DNA of 64,000 nucleotides from Emticicia sp. 21SJ11W-3 (GCF_024138715.1 NZ_CP092074.1:1798001-1862000), one strand, 5' to 3'; shown: positions 17,959 through 26,398, numbered from the stretch's first letter. Program-made: numbers and translations. Notes: generated from the sequence alone by a model not told the origin.

Positions 17959-18600
17959 TTAACTAAAGTGCTTTTTGTACCATTCTGCCGAAAGCAGAAT
18001 ATCATTTCTGGTAAGCTGATGCCCCGTTGGCAGGTTATGATTGCTTACAGCAAATGCTGCATTTTTAAGAATTTCCACGTACTTTAAAGTATCAGCCTGA
18101 TTAACCGTGGGGTCATTGGTACCATTACTTAAAAAAACCGGGGTGTTCAGGGTGTTTTTAAGGTCTGAACCAATACTCTTAAATGGCTGCATGGGGCGGT
18201 AAAGAATAGCACCGGCCAGAAAGTCAGGATACAGCACCAAAGTGCTTCCGGCAATATTAGCGCCGTTAGAATAGCCCAGTGCTACCATCTTGTTGACATC
18301 AAAACCTTCTTTTTCTGCCAGTTCTTTTAAAAAACTCACCATTTCATGCGTACGGAATGTTAAATCTTTTTCGTCAAATATGCCCATACCTAGTCTTTTG
18401 AAGAATCTTGGCATGCCGTTTTCAGACACATTGCCTCTTAAACTGAGTATATTAAAACCACTGCCTATTTCTTTGGCAATGGGTAGCAGGTCATGCTCAT
18501 TGCCGCCAGTGCCGTGCAGGAGCAACAAAGTGGTTGCTCCTGGTTGTTCTACTGGCACATATATGTACTTTAAAGCCTGAAAATCCATTGTTTTAAACAA
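17959..18600 (-). CDS. Alpha/beta hydrolase, MhqD-like (phospholipase/carboxylesterase family)
   Basis: Cytoplasmic 213-residue hydrolase without signal peptide. Catalytic elements seen: oxyanion-hole motif LLLHGTGGNEHDLLP near residue 25, nucleophile elbow GYSNGAN, an Asp in NGTNDPTVN and His in LPTGHQLT. It follows the MhqO-like dioxygenase gene by 8 bp on the same strand. In Bacillus, MhqD hydrolase and MhqO dioxygenase serve quinone/azo-compound resistance under the MarR repressor MhqR; the same pairing here supports a role in detoxifying quinone-like electrophiles. That role is inference from synteny and family. Confidence 0.82.
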   Translation of the reverse strand: MFKTMDFQALKYIYVPVEQPGATTLLLLHGTGGNEHDLLPIAKEIGSGFNILSLRGNVSENGMPRFFKRLGMGIFDEKDLTFRTHEMVSFLKELAEKEGFDVNKMVALGYSNGANIAGSTLVLYPDFLAGAILYRPMQPFKSIGSDLKNTLNTPVFLSNGTNDPTVNQADTLKYVEILKNAAFAVSNHNLPTGHQLTRNDILLSAEWYKKHFS

Positions 18601-18608
18601 TTATGTGG

Positions 18609-19547
18609 TTAATCTAATTTTACCAGATGGGCTTCAATCTCTTTTCTGCGAGGCTCGTATTGTGCAGGCAGTTTAAGATTAGTACCCAATTCTTCCAAAG
18701 GTTCGTCTACCGTGAACCCCGGATTATCAGTTGCTATCTCAAATAAAACGCCACCCGGTTCTCTGAAATACAAAGAGTGGAAATAGTTACGGTCTATCTG
18801 TGGCGTAATATGGAACCCCAGCTCCTGAATTTTTTTATGATAAGCCATCTGCGTTGCATCATCTTTAACTCTGAACGCAATGTGGTGTATAGTACCACCG
18901 GCACCTAAACCTCTGGCTTCGTTGGGTAATTCAACCAGATCAATGATATTGGCTGTATCAATGGCATCGGTAGCGTAACGATACCGGTTGGCTTCCTGGG
19001 CAATTAACTTATAGCCAAACACCTCTGTTAATACGGTTGCAGTAGGCTTAATATCATTAAGTGTAATGGTTGTATTATAAAAGCCCCTTGTTGCCACGTC
19101 TGCCTTTACTTCTTCTGTTTCATAGGGTTTTCTGGGGTCGGCATTTTTGGGTACAATCAGTTCAAGTTTCAATCCGTCAGGGTCAAGAAAAGTAAGGTAT
19201 TTTTCCCCGAATCTTTCAGACGGTTTGTTATAAATTACATTGTATTTTTTAAAACGCTCTACCCAGAAATCAAGGCTGCCTTCTGGTACGGCATAGCCAA
19301 TTTCGGTTGCCATACCGGCACCTCTTTTCCCCTGCCTTACGGCGTTTCCCCAGGGGAAGAAAGTTAGTACCGTGCCCGGAGTACCCTCACCATCTGCAAA
19401 GTAAAAGTGGTAAGTGCCGGGGTCGTCAAAGTTTACGGTTCTTTTAATGAAACGCAGGCCTAGTACTTTAGTGTAAAAATTAAAATTGCGTTTGGCATCT
19501 CCAGCTATCGCTGTTATGTGGTGTATGCCTAAGATTTTATTTTCCAT
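18609..19547 (-). CDS. Ring-cleaving dioxygenase of the VOC family, MhqO-like
   Basis: Glyoxalase/extradiol-dioxygenase fold protein of 312 residues with two VOC modules. Putative metal ligands: His9/His10 in GIHHITA, His in GTIHHIAFRVKD and Glu in GGVLFEIATD. The PGTYHFYFADGEGTPGTVLTFFP stretch (given here in parts: PGTYHFYFADG and TVLTFFPW) is typical of MhqO/MhqA proteins. ATG 19547 gives MENKILGIHHITA, the usual family start; 17 extra residues would be added by an upstream ATG. It forms an operon with the hydrolase 8 bp downstream. A perfect 12-bp palindrome lies 87 bp upstream. Confidence 0.86.
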   Translation of the reverse strand: MENKILGIHHITAIAGDAKRNFNFYTKVLGLRFIKRTVNFDDPGTYHFYFADGEGTPGTVLTFFPWGNAVRQGKRGAGMATEIGYAVPEGSLDFWVERFKKYNVIYNKPSERFGEKYLTFLDPDGLKLELIVPKNADPRKPYETEEVKADVATRGFYNTTITLNDIKPTATVLTEVFGYKLIAQEANRYRYATDAIDTANIIDLVELPNEARGLGAGGTIHHIAFRVKDDATQMAYHKKIQELGFHITPQIDRNYFHSLYFREPGGVLFEIATDNPGFTVDEPLEELGTNLKLPAQYEPRRKEIEAHLVKLD

Positions 19548-19633
19548 TGTCTTTTTTATTTTAGAATTCAAGAATGTTTGTTTCTCAAATCTTAACATCT
19601 CTGTTGCTGATTTGATGATACAAAGTTGCAGTC

Positions 19634-19645
19634 TTGAAATTTCAA
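19634..19645. promoter_or_regulatory. Palindrome TTGAAATTTCAA upstream of the MhqO-like gene (candidate operator)
   Basis: Perfect 12-bp palindrome 87 bp before the MhqO-like start codon. On the minus strand it is followed after 7 bp by CAACTTTG, a poor -7 box, so it could sit within the promoter. It matches the core of the palindrome at the GbsR/MarR-type gene (TTGAA-WW-TTCAA). Confidence 0.45.
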
Positions 19646-19699
19646 AAACATTGAACTAGGACAAGAAACAATACCGGCATAAAAAAATGCAGAAGGTTG

Positions 19700-20284
19700 T
19701 CAGGCTTTGGTCTTTGCCAGTTTGGTTCTTACTTTACTAAGAAACTCAGGCGAAAAGCCCAGATACGAGGCTATGTAATGTTGGGCAACTCTTTGGGGTA
19801 TAGTTGGGTACCTTTCCAGGAAATCAAGGTATTTTTCAACAGCAGTAGTAGCAATGGTCTGAAACAACCGTTCCTGCATGCGCGTGAGGTTCCGCTGAAC
19901 CATCAGCCTGAACATACGTTCAAACTTGGGCACTTCGGCCAGTAATTTCTCTTTGGTTTCGGGGGTTAAAACAAAAAACTCGCAGTCTTCCAGGGTTTCT
20001 ATAAACATTCGGCTGGGTTTCTGCTCATGAAAACTGGCAATGTCGCTCACCCACCAGTTTTCTATGGCAAACTGAAGGGTAACCTCAGCGCCGCTGGGGT
20101 CAAGGTAATAGGTTCTTACACATCCTTTCTTTATAAATGCTTCAAATTTGCACACTTCACCTTCTTGTAGCAAAAAGGCCTTTTTGGCTACACTTTTTGC
20201 CTGCAATGATGCATTAAAGATGGCAACTTCCTGATCGGTGAAATCAGCGTACCGTGCAATGTAAGCGTTTATCTCTTCAAACAT
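19700..20284 (-). CDS. Crp/Fnr family transcriptional regulator
   Basis: 194-residue regulator with an N-terminal cyclic-nucleotide-binding-like beta-roll (KAFLLQEGEVCKFEAFIKKG, residues about 34-53) and a C-terminal helix-turn-helix (RVAQHYIASYLGFSPEFLSK). In this Bacteroidota branch, the FIETLEDCEFFVLT stretch and the QERLFQTIATTAVEKYLDFL dimer helix are usual. The ligand is not predictable: the Arg of the cAMP-binding cassette is not evident. It lies 152 bp upstream of the MhqO-like gene on the same strand and so may also regulate it, as many of these genes act on neighbours. Confidence 0.87.
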   Translation of the reverse strand: MFEEINAYIARYADFTDQEVAIFNASLQAKSVAKKAFLLQEGEVCKFEAFIKKGCVRTYYLDPSGAEVTLQFAIENWWVSDIASFHEQKPSRMFIETLEDCEFFVLTPETKEKLLAEVPKFERMFRLMVQRNLTRMQERLFQTIATTAVEKYLDFLERYPTIPQRVAQHYIASYLGFSPEFLSKVRTKLAKTKA

Positions 20285-20317
20285 AATCTGATACTCTTCG
20301 GTAGGTTAATTCCAACG

Positions 20318-21088
20318 TCATTCTATTATTTTATATAATTCTTTGGCTTTGGCTCTCGAAATGGCATTGAAATGCCACCACTCGCTGTCTATGCGCATAT
20401 ACCCGGCCTTTTGCATGGCATTGCGTAAAACCAGACGGTTATCAATCTGCTTTTGAGTCAGTTTGCCTTCTACCAGCATCTCGTCTTCGTAAATAGGGTA
20501 GGCTAAATCGCCAAAATAATCATATTTGGTGCCCATGTCTAAGGGTTTACCAGACCTGGTATCAAACACAGTTAAATCAACTGCCGAGCCAAAGTTATGA
20601 ATGGAGCCTTCTGCCGGATTCGCTACAAAATCGGCTCTTTTGGCAGGGGGTATGGTGTCTAGCATTGCCCACAATTTATGTTGTACTGATAACGGCCTTG
20701 CGCTGTCATAGACAAGTAGTCTGTATTCAGGATGCCGGCTTTGCAGATATTTACTGGCTTTGGCCAGCATCTCTGCCGGTTTTTTCTGCATGTAGGCGCG
20801 GGTCAGGTCTCCGTAAACATCCGAGCGCACAAAATTATCAGTTGTTGAGTACTTCAGTTCAACCATTATTGTAGAGTCCAGGGTTTGTACATTCACCAAT
20901 CCCTGGTTAATCATCCGTTGCTCTAATTCAGGAATCTTCACCGTTTCTACAACCGCAACAGTATCTTTCTTTATTTGTATGGTATCAGTCTTTAATGTGT
21001 CTTTTTTTTCGGTCTGTGTCTGAGAAGTACAAGCTCCCATCAACAGGGTTACTATTGATATTCCTGAAATTAGCTTTAGTTTTGCCAT
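20318..21088 (-). CDS. D-alanyl-D-alanine dipeptidase (VanX/DdpX-like, M15D), lipoprotein
   Basis: Zinc dipeptidase cleaving D-Ala-D-Ala, acting here outside the inner membrane because the 256-residue precursor has a lipoprotein signal with lipobox LMGAC (Cys20) and a Thr/Lys-rich linker. Active-site residues match VanX: Arg131 in DSARP, H164 and D171 in SIHNFGSAVD, and E236 and H239 in EWWHF. Without vanHA partners it is better read as a peptidoglycan-peptide recycling enzyme than a vancomycin-resistance gene. It is divergent from the SpmAB-like gene at 21206. Confidence 0.88.
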   Translation of the reverse strand: MAKLKLISGISIVTLLMGACTSQTQTEKKDTLKTDTIQIKKDTVAVVETVKIPELEQRMINQGLVNVQTLDSTIMVELKYSTTDNFVRSDVYGDLTRAYMQKKPAEMLAKASKYLQSRHPEYRLLVYDSARPLSVQHKLWAMLDTIPPAKRADFVANPAEGSIHNFGSAVDLTVFDTRSGKPLDMGTKYDYFGDLAYPIYEDEMLVEGKLTQKQIDNRLVLRNAMQKAGYMRIDSEWWHFNAISRAKAKELYKIIE

Positions 21089-21205
21089 AAAATTGGTTCA
21101 TTATTCCGGCAGTTCCGGTTTTTTGTAGAAAATGAAAGGCAAGCAATTATAAATCTTAGTTTATTTATATCTTGCCGGCAAATCTAAACCTAAAATCTCA
21201 AATTT

Positions 21206-22441
21206 ATGGCATTAAACTACATTTGGGTAGCATTTTTTCTTATCGCATTTGTTGTTGCACTTATTAAAGTCATATTTACCGGGGATACCGAGATATTCAA
21301 GCTGGTTGTTGATGGCATGTTCGATTCCGCCAAGCTGGCCGTGATGGATATTGCCCTGCCTTTGGCCGGAGTTATGACATTCTTTTTAGGGATATTGAAA
21401 GTGGGCGAGGAGGCAGGGGTTATCAGACGCATGGCCAGAATCATAGGCCCGTTTTTCAGCAAGCTGTTTCCGGAAGTGCCAAAAGACCATCCGGCAAATG
21501 GGCAGATGATTATGAATTTTTCGGCCAATATGTTGGGGTTAGATAACGCCGCTACGCCGTTCGGGCTTAAAGCCATGCAGAGTCTTCAGGAGTTAAACCC
21601 TAATAAAGAAACGGCAAGTAATGCCCAGATTATGTTTATGGTACTGCATAGCGCCGGGCCAGTTTTGATACCTTTAAGTATTATGGCTCAAAGAGCTATT
21701 TATAATGCAGCCGACCCTTCAGATATTTTTATTCCGGCATTGATATCGGTATATGTGGCTACGCTGACCGGAATGCTTTTTGTTGGAATTAAGCAGCGCA
21801 TCAATTTTTTTGATAAAACATTGTTTAGCTGGCTGGCCGGGGTAACGGCGTTTATTGGTTTTGTAATCTGGTATTTTGCGCGCCTTTCTAAAGAAGAAAT
21901 AGAGACCACATCGAAAGTTGTAAGTAATATGTTGCTGATGGTTTTTATTGTGGGGTTTATAGGAGGGGCTGTTTACAAAAAAGTTGATGTTTTCTCGGCT
22001 TTTATTGATGGCGCAAAAAACGGATTCGAAACCTCAGTAAAAGTAATTCCGTATCTGGTTGGTATGTTAGTGGCCATTAGTGTTTTTCGGAATTGCGGAG
22101 CCTTAACTTATATAGTAGATGGTATGAAATGGGTGATAGGTCTTACCGGCATTAATACAGATTTTACCGAGGCGCTTCCAACTGCTCTGATGCACCCATT
22201 AAGCGGCAGTGGCTCAAGAGCCATGATGATAGACGCCATGAAAACCCACGGGGCTGACTCTTTCGTCGGGCGTTTGTCTTGTGTTTTTCAGGCTTGTTCA
22301 GACACCATCCTCTATATTTTAGCGCTTTACTTTGGCTCGGTAGGCATTAAGCATACCCGTTATACATTGATAGCCGGTTTGCTGGCCGACTTTGCAGGTG
22401 TAGTTACTGCCATTGTTGTGTCTTATATATTTTTTTATTAG
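21206..22441 (+). CDS. SpmA-SpmB fusion, nucleoside-recognition-domain membrane protein
   Basis: Integral membrane protein of 411 residues with two Gate/nucleoside-recognition modules in tandem. The first half (LVVDGMFDSAKLAVMDIALP and NFSANMLGLDNAATPFGLKA) matches SpmA; the second (FIDGAKNGFETSVKVIPYLV, and MHPLSGSGSRAMM) matches SpmB. Separate spmA and spmB are spore-core dehydration genes in Bacillus; non-sporulating Bacteroidota carry this fusion with unknown function, possibly transport. Only 3 bp separate its stop from the histidine kinase start, so it is the first gene of a three-gene operon with a two-component system. Confidence 0.88.
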   Translation: MALNYIWVAFFLIAFVVALIKVIFTGDTEIFKLVVDGMFDSAKLAVMDIALPLAGVMTFFLGILKVGEEAGVIRRMARIIGPFFSKLFPEVPKDHPANGQMIMNFSANMLGLDNAATPFGLKAMQSLQELNPNKETASNAQIMFMVLHSAGPVLIPLSIMAQRAIYNAADPSDIFIPALISVYVATLTGMLFVGIKQRINFFDKTLFSWLAGVTAFIGFVIWYFARLSKEEIETTSKVVSNMLLMVFIVGFIGGAVYKKVDVFSAFIDGAKNGFETSVKVIPYLVGMLVAISVFRNCGALTYIVDGMKWVIGLTGINTDFTEALPTALMHPLSGSGSRAMMIDAMKTHGADSFVGRLSCVFQACSDTILYILALYFGSVGIKHTRYTLIAGLLADFAGVVTAIVVSYIFFY

Positions 22442-22444
22442 TAC

Positions 22445-24397
22445 ATGATACGGCCAGCCATTTACATAAAACCCGGAAGCTTAAGAATATTCGGCAGGAT
22501 TTTATTTCTGTTATTTTTGAGCCTTGCCTCTCTGGGTGTTAATGGCAAAGACTCAACAGGGGTTATTCTTTTGAACTACGACGGTAACTGGCAAATGAAA
22601 AATATGCCTCCCGGTTTGAGTTATTATCAGGATAAAAGCCGGCAGCTCACACTTAAAGAATTACTAACCAGACCCGAAGCCTATCATTTTAAACAAACCA
22701 AAGGCAATGCGCCTACTTTCTGGGCAAGAGGTAACCCCTTCTGGTTTAAGTTCAGGCTAAAAAACTCTACAGGTATTGACCAGAGCTTCATAATAGACCT
22801 GCCTACGCCTCTTTATGACGAAGCCAGATTTTACACCACCGAAAATGGCGTTATATTGTCAGACCACTTTCTTTCCTGGCAAACTCCGCAGCTTGCACGG
22901 GTAATTAAACACCGTAATTTTTTCTTTCCTGTTGTTTTAAAGGCAAACCAGGAGGTTGTATGTTATCTTAAACTTCAGACAGAGGTAGGGTCTATCTGGG
23001 CGCCGGTAAATATCTGGGAGCGAAACATTTTCGACTACTACTATTATTCAACAGACTACCACACTTGGGGCTTTGTAATTGGCATTTTGCTGTTTGTGGT
23101 TTTTATGTCTTTTCTGCTTCTTTTTGCTTTTAAAGACATGCTCTATTTTTTTTATGCCTTGTATGTACTTATGGCGCTTGCTTTTGTTGCTACCTCGCAG
23201 GGGTATTTCATAAGGTATTATGTAGATGGCTCCTTTGGTGTGCAGGGCAACCGCCTCCGATACGTCGCCTCGCTTTTATTGCTTATAGCCGGGCTTTTTT
23301 TTATCAGAAAATACCTTCGCTGGGACCTCCTCAAAAACAAATATATCAACTACCTGCATATTGGTCTGATAACCATCCTTACAGGCATGATTATGTTTTT
23401 ATATGCCGACAGCCTGCTGGTACATGGCGAGTGGTTTAAGCGTTACATTAAAGTTGTAAATAAGGTGCTTGGGCTGGTGTTCTGGATACCCACCACCTAT
23501 GTTATGCTCAGCTCATTTTATTGTATCAGGATAGGCCATTACAGAAAAGAGGCCATTTATTTTCTTATTGCTAATTTACCCGTTGCGTTTATAATATTTT
23601 ATTCTGCTTTAAGTAATTATGAAATAGTAAGAGGAAGCCGACTGGTTGAAATTGATTATTTTGCTTATGCTTATATTATTGAAATTGTATTTCTGATGGT
23701 TTTGCTGGCCTATCGGCTAAAGGCCATGCAAGATACTGCCGAGCAGCTTTTTCTTGAAAAAACCATAGCCCAGCAGCAGAGAACTGAAGCCATATTGCAG
23801 GCAGAAGAGAGAGAGCGGGTAAGAATTGCGCGCGACCTGCACGATGGCATAGGGCAGATGCTGGCCGCAGCCAGAATGGCTCTTGGTAACTTTATGGCAA
23901 AGAAAAAGGAAGAAAATGAACACATTCAAAGCTCGCTTGATTTGCTGGAAGAGAGCATCAAGGAGATACGGGAGATTTCTCATAACATGATGCCTGGTGC
24001 TCTGACAAAACTTGGCTTGTCTACCGCCCTCAAGCAGTTTGTTAATAAAATAAATTCGCTCGGAGAACTACAAATTGAATTGCAGATAATAGGATTAAAA
24101 GAAAGACTCAACGAAAAAATTGAAACCACCCTCTACCGTGTTGTACAAGAGGCTTTGAGTAATATTTTTCGTCATGCAGAGGCCACAAAAGTTAACATAG
24201 AACTGGTAATACACGAAAAAGAACTGGTATTGATTATAGAAGATAACGGCAAGGGTTTTGATAACCAGAGAGTAGGGAAAGAAGGTATTGGAATTAAAAA
24301 TGTGACCACAAGAGTAGAATATTTGAATGGAAGTGTTAATTTTGATTCAGCAATCGGAAGAGGAACCAGCGTAATTGTTGAAATTCCCCTCATTTGA
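22445..24397 (+). CDS. 7TMR-DISM sensor histidine kinase (HisKA_3 / NarX-type)
   Basis: Membrane sensor kinase of 650 residues. Order: signal-anchor helix (about residues 12-32), periplasmic DISMED2-type beta-sandwich domain (about 45-195; NPFWFKFRLKN, LKLQTEVGSIWAPV), seven membrane helices (about 205-415), a coiled coil rich in Gln/Glu, a HisKA_3 dimerisation helix with phosphoacceptor His466 in ARDLHDGIGQML, and an HATPase_c domain with EALSNIFRHA (N box) and IEDNGKGFD/GIGIKN. The DISMED2 domain is thought to bind extracellular ligands, possibly carbohydrate. The cognate regulator follows at once, and the SpmAB fusion precedes it by 3 bp. Confidence 0.93.
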   Translation: MIRPAIYIKPGSLRIFGRILFLLFLSLASLGVNGKDSTGVILLNYDGNWQMKNMPPGLSYYQDKSRQLTLKELLTRPEAYHFKQTKGNAPTFWARGNPFWFKFRLKNSTGIDQSFIIDLPTPLYDEARFYTTENGVILSDHFLSWQTPQLARVIKHRNFFFPVVLKANQEVVCYLKLQTEVGSIWAPVNIWERNIFDYYYYSTDYHTWGFVIGILLFVVFMSFLLLFAFKDMLYFFYALYVLMALAFVATSQGYFIRYYVDGSFGVQGNRLRYVASLLLLIAGLFFIRKYLRWDLLKNKYINYLHIGLITILTGMIMFLYADSLLVHGEWFKRYIKVVNKVLGLVFWIPTTYVMLSSFYCIRIGHYRKEAIYFLIANLPVAFIIFYSALSNYEIVRGSRLVEIDYFAYAYIIEIVFLMVLLAYRLKAMQDTAEQLFLEKTIAQQQRTEAILQAEERERVRIARDLHDGIGQMLAAARMALGNFMAKKKEENEHIQSSLDLLEESIKEIREISHNMMPGALTKLGLSTALKQFVNKINSLGELQIELQIIGLKERLNEKIETTLYRVVQEALSNIFRHAEATKVNIELVIHEKELVLIIEDNGKGFDNQRVGKEGIGIKNVTTRVEYLNGSVNFDSAIGRGTSVIVEIPLI

Positions 24398-24407
24398 TTC
24401 GTTTGTA

Positions 24408-25052
24408 ATGATAGCCGCCAAACTCAAAATTTTAATAGTTGACGATCATCAGATTCTGATTGATGGCATAGAAGCTATGCTCCAGGGTGTAGATAACTTT
24501 GAAGTTGTGGGTAAACTGCTCGATGGAAAACTTGCCTTGACTTATCTCTCTGATCACCCTGTTGATATCCTCCTCACAGACCTTTATATGCCTAAAATGA
24601 CAGGCATTGAGCTTACTCAAAAGGTTAAGAAAGCATTTCCTGATTTAAAAGTCCTTGCATTGTCGGTTTCTTATGATGTTTCTATTGTTCATGACCTTAT
24701 GGACGCGGGCATATCGGGCTTTATTCTTAAAACAATCGGCAGGAACGAACTGATTGATGCAATCAATGAGGTGTCGAAGGGTAATGTTTATTTCAGCCGC
24801 GAGGTGTCTAATGAAATTCTCAGAAGCCTGGCCAACAGAAATGACCCCGAAGAAGAAATTTATCGTTTGTCAGATAGAGAAATTGAGATTCTGAAGTTAA
24901 TATCCAGAGAGTTTTCTAATGCAGATATTGCCAAACAATTGTATATTTCTGAAAGAACTGTAGAAACCCACCGCAAGAATATTTACCGTAAAACCAATAC
25001 CAAAACCATAGTGGGGCTCATAAAGTATGCCGTAGAACGCAAATTAATTTAA
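24408..25052 (+). CDS. LuxR/NarL-type response regulator
   Basis: Cytoplasmic regulator of 214 residues: receiver domain with acidic pocket VDDHQ (Asp12, Asp13) and phosphoacceptor Asp58 in LLTDLYMP, followed by a LuxR helix-turn-helix (LSDREIEILKLISREFSNAD, then IAKQLYISERTVETHRKNIY). ATG 24408 follows the kinase stop by 10 bp and gives the normal NarL start; a longer TTG-initiated frame would overlap the kinase. It is the output partner of the 7TMR-DISM kinase. A 20-nt hairpin (25087-25106, AATACCC/GGGTATT) without a T run lies 34 bp downstream. Confidence 0.94.
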   Translation: MIAAKLKILIVDDHQILIDGIEAMLQGVDNFEVVGKLLDGKLALTYLSDHPVDILLTDLYMPKMTGIELTQKVKKAFPDLKVLALSVSYDVSIVHDLMDAGISGFILKTIGRNELIDAINEVSKGNVYFSREVSNEILRSLANRNDPEEEIYRLSDREIEILKLISREFSNADIAKQLYISERTVETHRKNIYRKTNTKTIVGLIKYAVERKLI

Positions 25053-25280
25053 TCAATACGTACTGGTACGGATGCGCGAGTTAAAAAATACCCTGAAATG
25101 GGTATTGGCCTGCAAAATAGTCTTTCCGATATTTGCACTATGAACACGAAGGTGTTATAGCCATGAAGACGACCTTCTGCATATTTAGTAAATCTGCTTA
25201 ATAAAAATTTGATACATAGGTTCCAACCTTTCACCTGAAACGGGAATCATCGTATAATAAATTTTAATTTTAAGTAGTAT

Positions 25281-25370
25281 ATGAAGAAGTTTTTTTACGA
25301 GTATTTTGACGAAATTGTTGTTGTAATGTTTTTTATAACGATAGTAGCCATTAACGCCTGCAAGGCATAA
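25281..25370 (+). CDS. Small predicted membrane peptide (29 residues)
   Basis: ATG at 25281 to TAA at 25370. The peptide begins MKKFFYEYFDE and continues with an uninterrupted hydrophobic stretch (IVVVMFFITIVAIN, residues 12-25), ending CKA. It thus has a positively charged start, an acidic cluster and one membrane-length segment. It lies in a 494-bp stretch without other genes (25053-25546) and is followed by a cloverleaf-like hairpin (25385-25430) and a terminator (25457-25486), as for a self-contained small transcript. No family is recognised; it could be a small envelope protein, a type I toxin-like peptide or chance. Confidence 0.4.
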   Translation: MKKFFYEYFDEIVVVMFFITIVAINACKA

Positions 25371-25384
25371 ACAGAGCTTTATCA

Positions 25385-25430
25385 TAAAATCACCGGCCCG
25401 TTCGCAGGAGCCAACGGCTCGATGATTTTA
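25385..25430 (+). other. Nested hairpin downstream of the small membrane peptide
   Basis: Outer 8-bp stem TAAAATCA (25385-25392) / TGATTTTA (25423-25430) encloses an inner stem GAGCC (25408-25412) / GGCTC (25416-25420). It lies between the small open frame and the terminator and may be part of the same RNA. Confidence 0.4.
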
Positions 25431-25456
25431 ATAATCAACAGCAGTTTGACGAGAGC

Positions 25457-25490
25457 AAAAGCAAGAGTCATCTGATTCTTGCTTTTCTTA
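25457..25490. terminator. Intrinsic terminator between the small gene and the GH16 gene
   Basis: Perfect 10-bp arms AAAAGCAAGA (25457-25466) / TCTTGCTTTT (25477-25486), followed on the plus strand by CTTATTTT and on the minus strand by a weaker GCTCTC. It can end a plus-strand small transcript and possibly also the GH16 mRNA, whose stop is at 25547. Confidence 0.7.
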
Positions 25491-25546
25491 TTTTAGCACA
25501 GCTGATAGCCTTACAGCCTCTTTCCCGCTATCCACTTATAACTCAT

Positions 25547-26398
25547 TTATTTTTTTAACGCCTGGTAGACTCGTACGTAGTCTACCTCCATGCGTTGCGG
25601 AAAAATACTGTCATCAATGCCTTGCTGGCCTCCCCAGCTGCCTCCTACGGCTATGTTCAACAGTAAATGAAACTTCTTGTCGAACGGCCATTCCGCCCAG
25701 CCGTAATTAGCTTCTCTGGTAAAGGTAAAATACTTGTTGCCGTCTATCTCTATACTTATTTTATCGGGTGTCCATTCGCAGGCATAAACATGAAAATCGT
25801 CTGAAACCCCGGGTACCACAACATTATTACCTTTATTGGTTTTTATAGTATGGTTAAAAGCCTTGGTATGGATATTCCCGTGTATCCGGTTCTGGTCGTA
25901 TCCAACGTGTTCAATGATATCAATCTCACCATTATCGGGCCAGTAATTGGCGCCGTACGATTTCTCAGTGGCCAGCATCCAGGCTGCAGGCCAGGCGCCT
26001 CTTCCTTTGGGTAATTTGGCTTTTATTTCAAATCGCCCATACAAAAAATCAGCTTTGTTTTTAGTTACCAGTCGCGCAGATGTATAGTTGTTGTTTTCAA
26101 ATTTTTCTTTTCTGGCCTCAATAATTAGCACCCCGTTTTCAACACGCGCATTTTTTGCGTCTTTGGTATAAAATTGCTTTTCGTCATTTCCCCAGCCATT
26201 ACCGCCCGTGTCGTAACTCCATTTGCCGGTATCCGGCAACCCTGAATAGTTAAATTCATCTGCCCACACTGGTGCCGACTTATCTATTTCGTATTTTAAT
26301 GTTCCTTCGGCATTTACCTCATTTCGGCCGGTTTTTTGGCAGGCAACATAAAGCAAAAGAACTGACAAACCTAAACTGAAAACAAGAGTTTTTTTCAT
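25547..26398 (-). CDS. Glycoside hydrolase family 16 beta-glucanase, lipoprotein
   Basis: Retaining endo-beta-glucanase (laminarinase/lichenase type) tethered to the envelope. The 283-residue precursor starts MKKTLVFSLGLSVLLLYVAC (lipobox Cys20); seven residues of a longer frame are not needed. The GH16 catalytic signature E-x-D-x-x-E is EIDIIE (Glu158, Asp160, Glu163), preceded by AWPAAWMLA. The aromatic substrate cleft (WPFDKKFHLLLNIAVGGSWG) is intact. No glucan-utilisation SusC/D pair is nearby, so it may be a stand-alone scavenging enzyme. The gap 26399-26599 up to the divergent paraoxonase-like gene contains the two promoters. Confidence 0.93.
   Translation of the reverse strand: MKKTLVFSLGLSVLLLYVACQKTGRNEVNAEGTLKYEIDKSAPVWADEFNYSGLPDTGKWSYDTGGNGWGNDEKQFYTKDAKNARVENGVLIIEARKEKFENNNYTSARLVTKNKADFLYGRFEIKAKLPKGRGAWPAAWMLATEKSYGANYWPDNGEIDIIEHVGYDQNRIHGNIHTKAFNHTIKTNKGNNVVVPGVSDDFHVYACEWTPDKISIEIDGNKYFTFTREANYGWAEWPFDKKFHLLLNIAVGGSWGGQQGIDDSIFPQRMEVDYVRVYQALKK

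Noticed and set aside
20318-21088. VanX-like gene as a vancomycin-resistance determinant
   Set aside because: No vanH, vanA-type ligase or VanRS is nearby, and the protein is a lipoprotein outside the inner membrane; a cell-wall recycling role is more likely.
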